Part shown: piece by piece, positions 6,614-7,523 of the stretch
Numbering within the stretch: the first letter of the stretch is position 1
Layout: each line of letters starts with the position of its first letter
NCBI GenBank assembly: GCA_018262135.1
Contig: JAGTSD010000077.1
Location: forward strand, 1-7,523
DNA: 7,523 bases
DNA from: Pseudomonadota bacterium
GTDB lineage: Bacteria; Pseudomonadota; Gammaproteobacteria; Competibacterales; Competibacteraceae
Reading direction: 5' to 3'
The notes under the pieces: model-generated
What the model saw: only the letters and a program-made list of their open reading frames with translations
Told to the model about the DNA's origin: nothing
The model's database searches: none
Program-made: the position numbers and the translations under genes

Positions 6614-7523
6614 TCACGGGGGACAAGGCAGGGTTTTCAGCAATCGCAAATCCAGATGCGCTTCAATCGCATCCGCCAGCCTGTTTATACCATCTTCTCG
6701 TAGTTGCCGATAATCGGGCGTTTCCCGCACCGCCAGTCCGGCCCAGCGCAGCAGCGCGTCGCGGGCCGGAGCGGCATCGAACAGCCCATGCAGGTAAGTG
6801 CCGAGAATTTGGCCATCGCCCGACCGCGCGCCGTCCGGGCGGCCATCGGTCAGATGGATAGCAGGGTGGTTTAGCGCAGGTCCCACGCTCACGCCCGCAT
6901 GAATCTCATAGCCGGTCACAAACGCCTTAGACAGCGTCAACTGACCCTCGACCCGATGCAGTTGTTTTTCTGGCTCCAGCATCGTTTCAAAGTCCAGGAA
7001 GCCGAGACCGCGACTGCTGCCCGGATCTCCTTCCAAACCGGGGGGATCGTGGACCCAGCGTCCCAGCATTTGAAATCCGCCGCAAATGCCGATCAGTTTG
7101 CCGCCGTAGCGCAGATGACGCTGGATGGCGGTATCCCAGCCTTGTTCGCGCAGTCGCCGCAAGTCGCCGCGCGTGCTCTTGCTGCCGGGCAGGATGATGA
7201 GATCAGCGGGTGGAATAGCCTGACCCGGACGCACCCAGCACACTTCGACTTGTGGGTGCAGCCGCAACGGATCGAGATCGGTATGATTGCTGATCCGCGC
7301 CAGTACCGGCACTGTGACCCGTAGCCGTTCGGGGTCCTTGGTGACAGCAGGTTCGCGGGGCAGGGCGTCCTCAGCTTCGAGGTGCAACCCTTGCAGATAG
7401 GGCAACACGCCCAATACCGGCTTGCCGGTTTCCCGGGTCAACCAGTCCAGCCCCGGCATCAGCAGGCTGACATCGCCCCGGAAGCGGTTGATGATCAGGC
7501 CGGTGACCCGCGCCTGTTCGCTC
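6614..7523 (-). CDS. cobQ: Cobyric acid synthase, C-terminal part (5' end outside the window)
   Basis: The reverse-strand frame is open from the right edge to the TGA at 6614-6616 and gives about 302 residues, against roughly 480-510 in full-length CobQ/CbiP. The ATG at 7459 is internal: the 21 codons before it read [21 protein letters not shown], a conserved CobQ stretch. The enzyme uses glutamine and ATP to amidate adenosylcobyrinic acid a,c-diamide at side chains b, d, e and g in cobalamin synthesis. The visible part holds the end of the ATP-binding synthetase domain and the class I-like glutamine amidotransferase domain. Its nucleophile is the cysteine of [10 protein letters not shown] (visible residue 147) and its histidine lies in GTYLHGLFD (visible residue 245). 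GYEIHAG and [11 protein letters not shown] are also typical. Nothing suggests a broken gene. Other cob genes would be expected to the right of the window. Confidence 0.95.
   Translation of the reverse strand, partial: SEQARVTGLIINRFRGDVSLLMPGLDWLTRETGKPVLGVLPYLQGLHLEAEDALPREPAVTKDPERLRVTVPVLARISNHTDLDPLRLHPQVEVCWVRPGQAIPPADLIILPGSKSTRGDLRRLREQGWDTAIQRHLRYGGKLIGICGGFQMLGRWVHDPPGLEGDPGSSRGLGFLDFETMLEPEKQLHRVEGQLTLSKAFVTGYEIHAGVSVGPALNHPAIHLTDGRPDGARSGDGQILGTYLHGLFDAAPARDALLRWAGLAVRETPDYRQLREDGINRLADAIEAHLDLRLLKTLPCPP

Noticed and set aside
1..7523. CRISPR arrays, insertion sequences, tRNA/rRNA genes, phage attachment sites
   Set aside because: No regularly spaced repeats, transposase frames, long terminal inverted repeats or RNA gene signatures were found. 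Nearly all of the window is coding, and the longest gap is 153 bp.

Overview
The window looks like part of a high-GC gammaproteobacterial chromosome (GC about 60% by eye). Two things point there. MetRS, Mrp and dCTP deaminase are all of the enterobacterial/pseudomonad type, and the order metG (reverse) / mrp-dcd (forward) is a common gammaproteobacterial arrangement. The species cannot be fixed from the sequence. The last 32 residues of a polyprenyl glycosylphosphotransferase at the left edge, of the kind found in exopolysaccharide/PEP-CTERM loci, and a cobalamin gene at the right edge fit an environmental gammaproteobacterium.

Layout, left to right: the 3' end of a sugar transferase (1-99, +) abuts metG (100-2130, -) with no base between the two stop codons. 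A 153-bp divergent intergenic region with two inverted repeats separates metG from mrp/apbC (2284-3375, +). dcd follows mrp after 11 bp (3387-3989, +) and forms a tight two-gene unit with it. The dcd stop codon lies inside an 8-bp perfect stem-loop. On the other side of that, facing dcd, is a gene for an envelope L,D-transpeptidase (4009-4686, -). Upstream of this on the same strand are a 614-aa AAA-ATPase-like/PD-(D/E)XK nuclease-like protein (4705-6549, -) and the 3' part of cobQ, cobyric acid synthase (6614-7523, -, running off the right edge).

How the genes relate: metG, mrp and dcd are housekeeping functions (Met-tRNA charging, Fe-S cluster transfer, dUTP supply for thymidylate) that share a neighbourhood but not a pathway. 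cobQ belongs to a cobalamin cluster that presumably continues to the right. The AAA/PD-(D/E)XK gene is the only clearly accessory gene. It lies between cobQ and the L,D-transpeptidase gene with its own strong ribosome binding site, and its biological role is unknown.

I found no CRISPR array, insertion sequence, tRNA or rRNA, and no convincing multi-gene novel system. The points most worth a second look are the AAA/PD-(D/E)XK gene with its predicted nuclease residues retained, the variant active site of the L,D-transpeptidase, and the structured junctions between genes.
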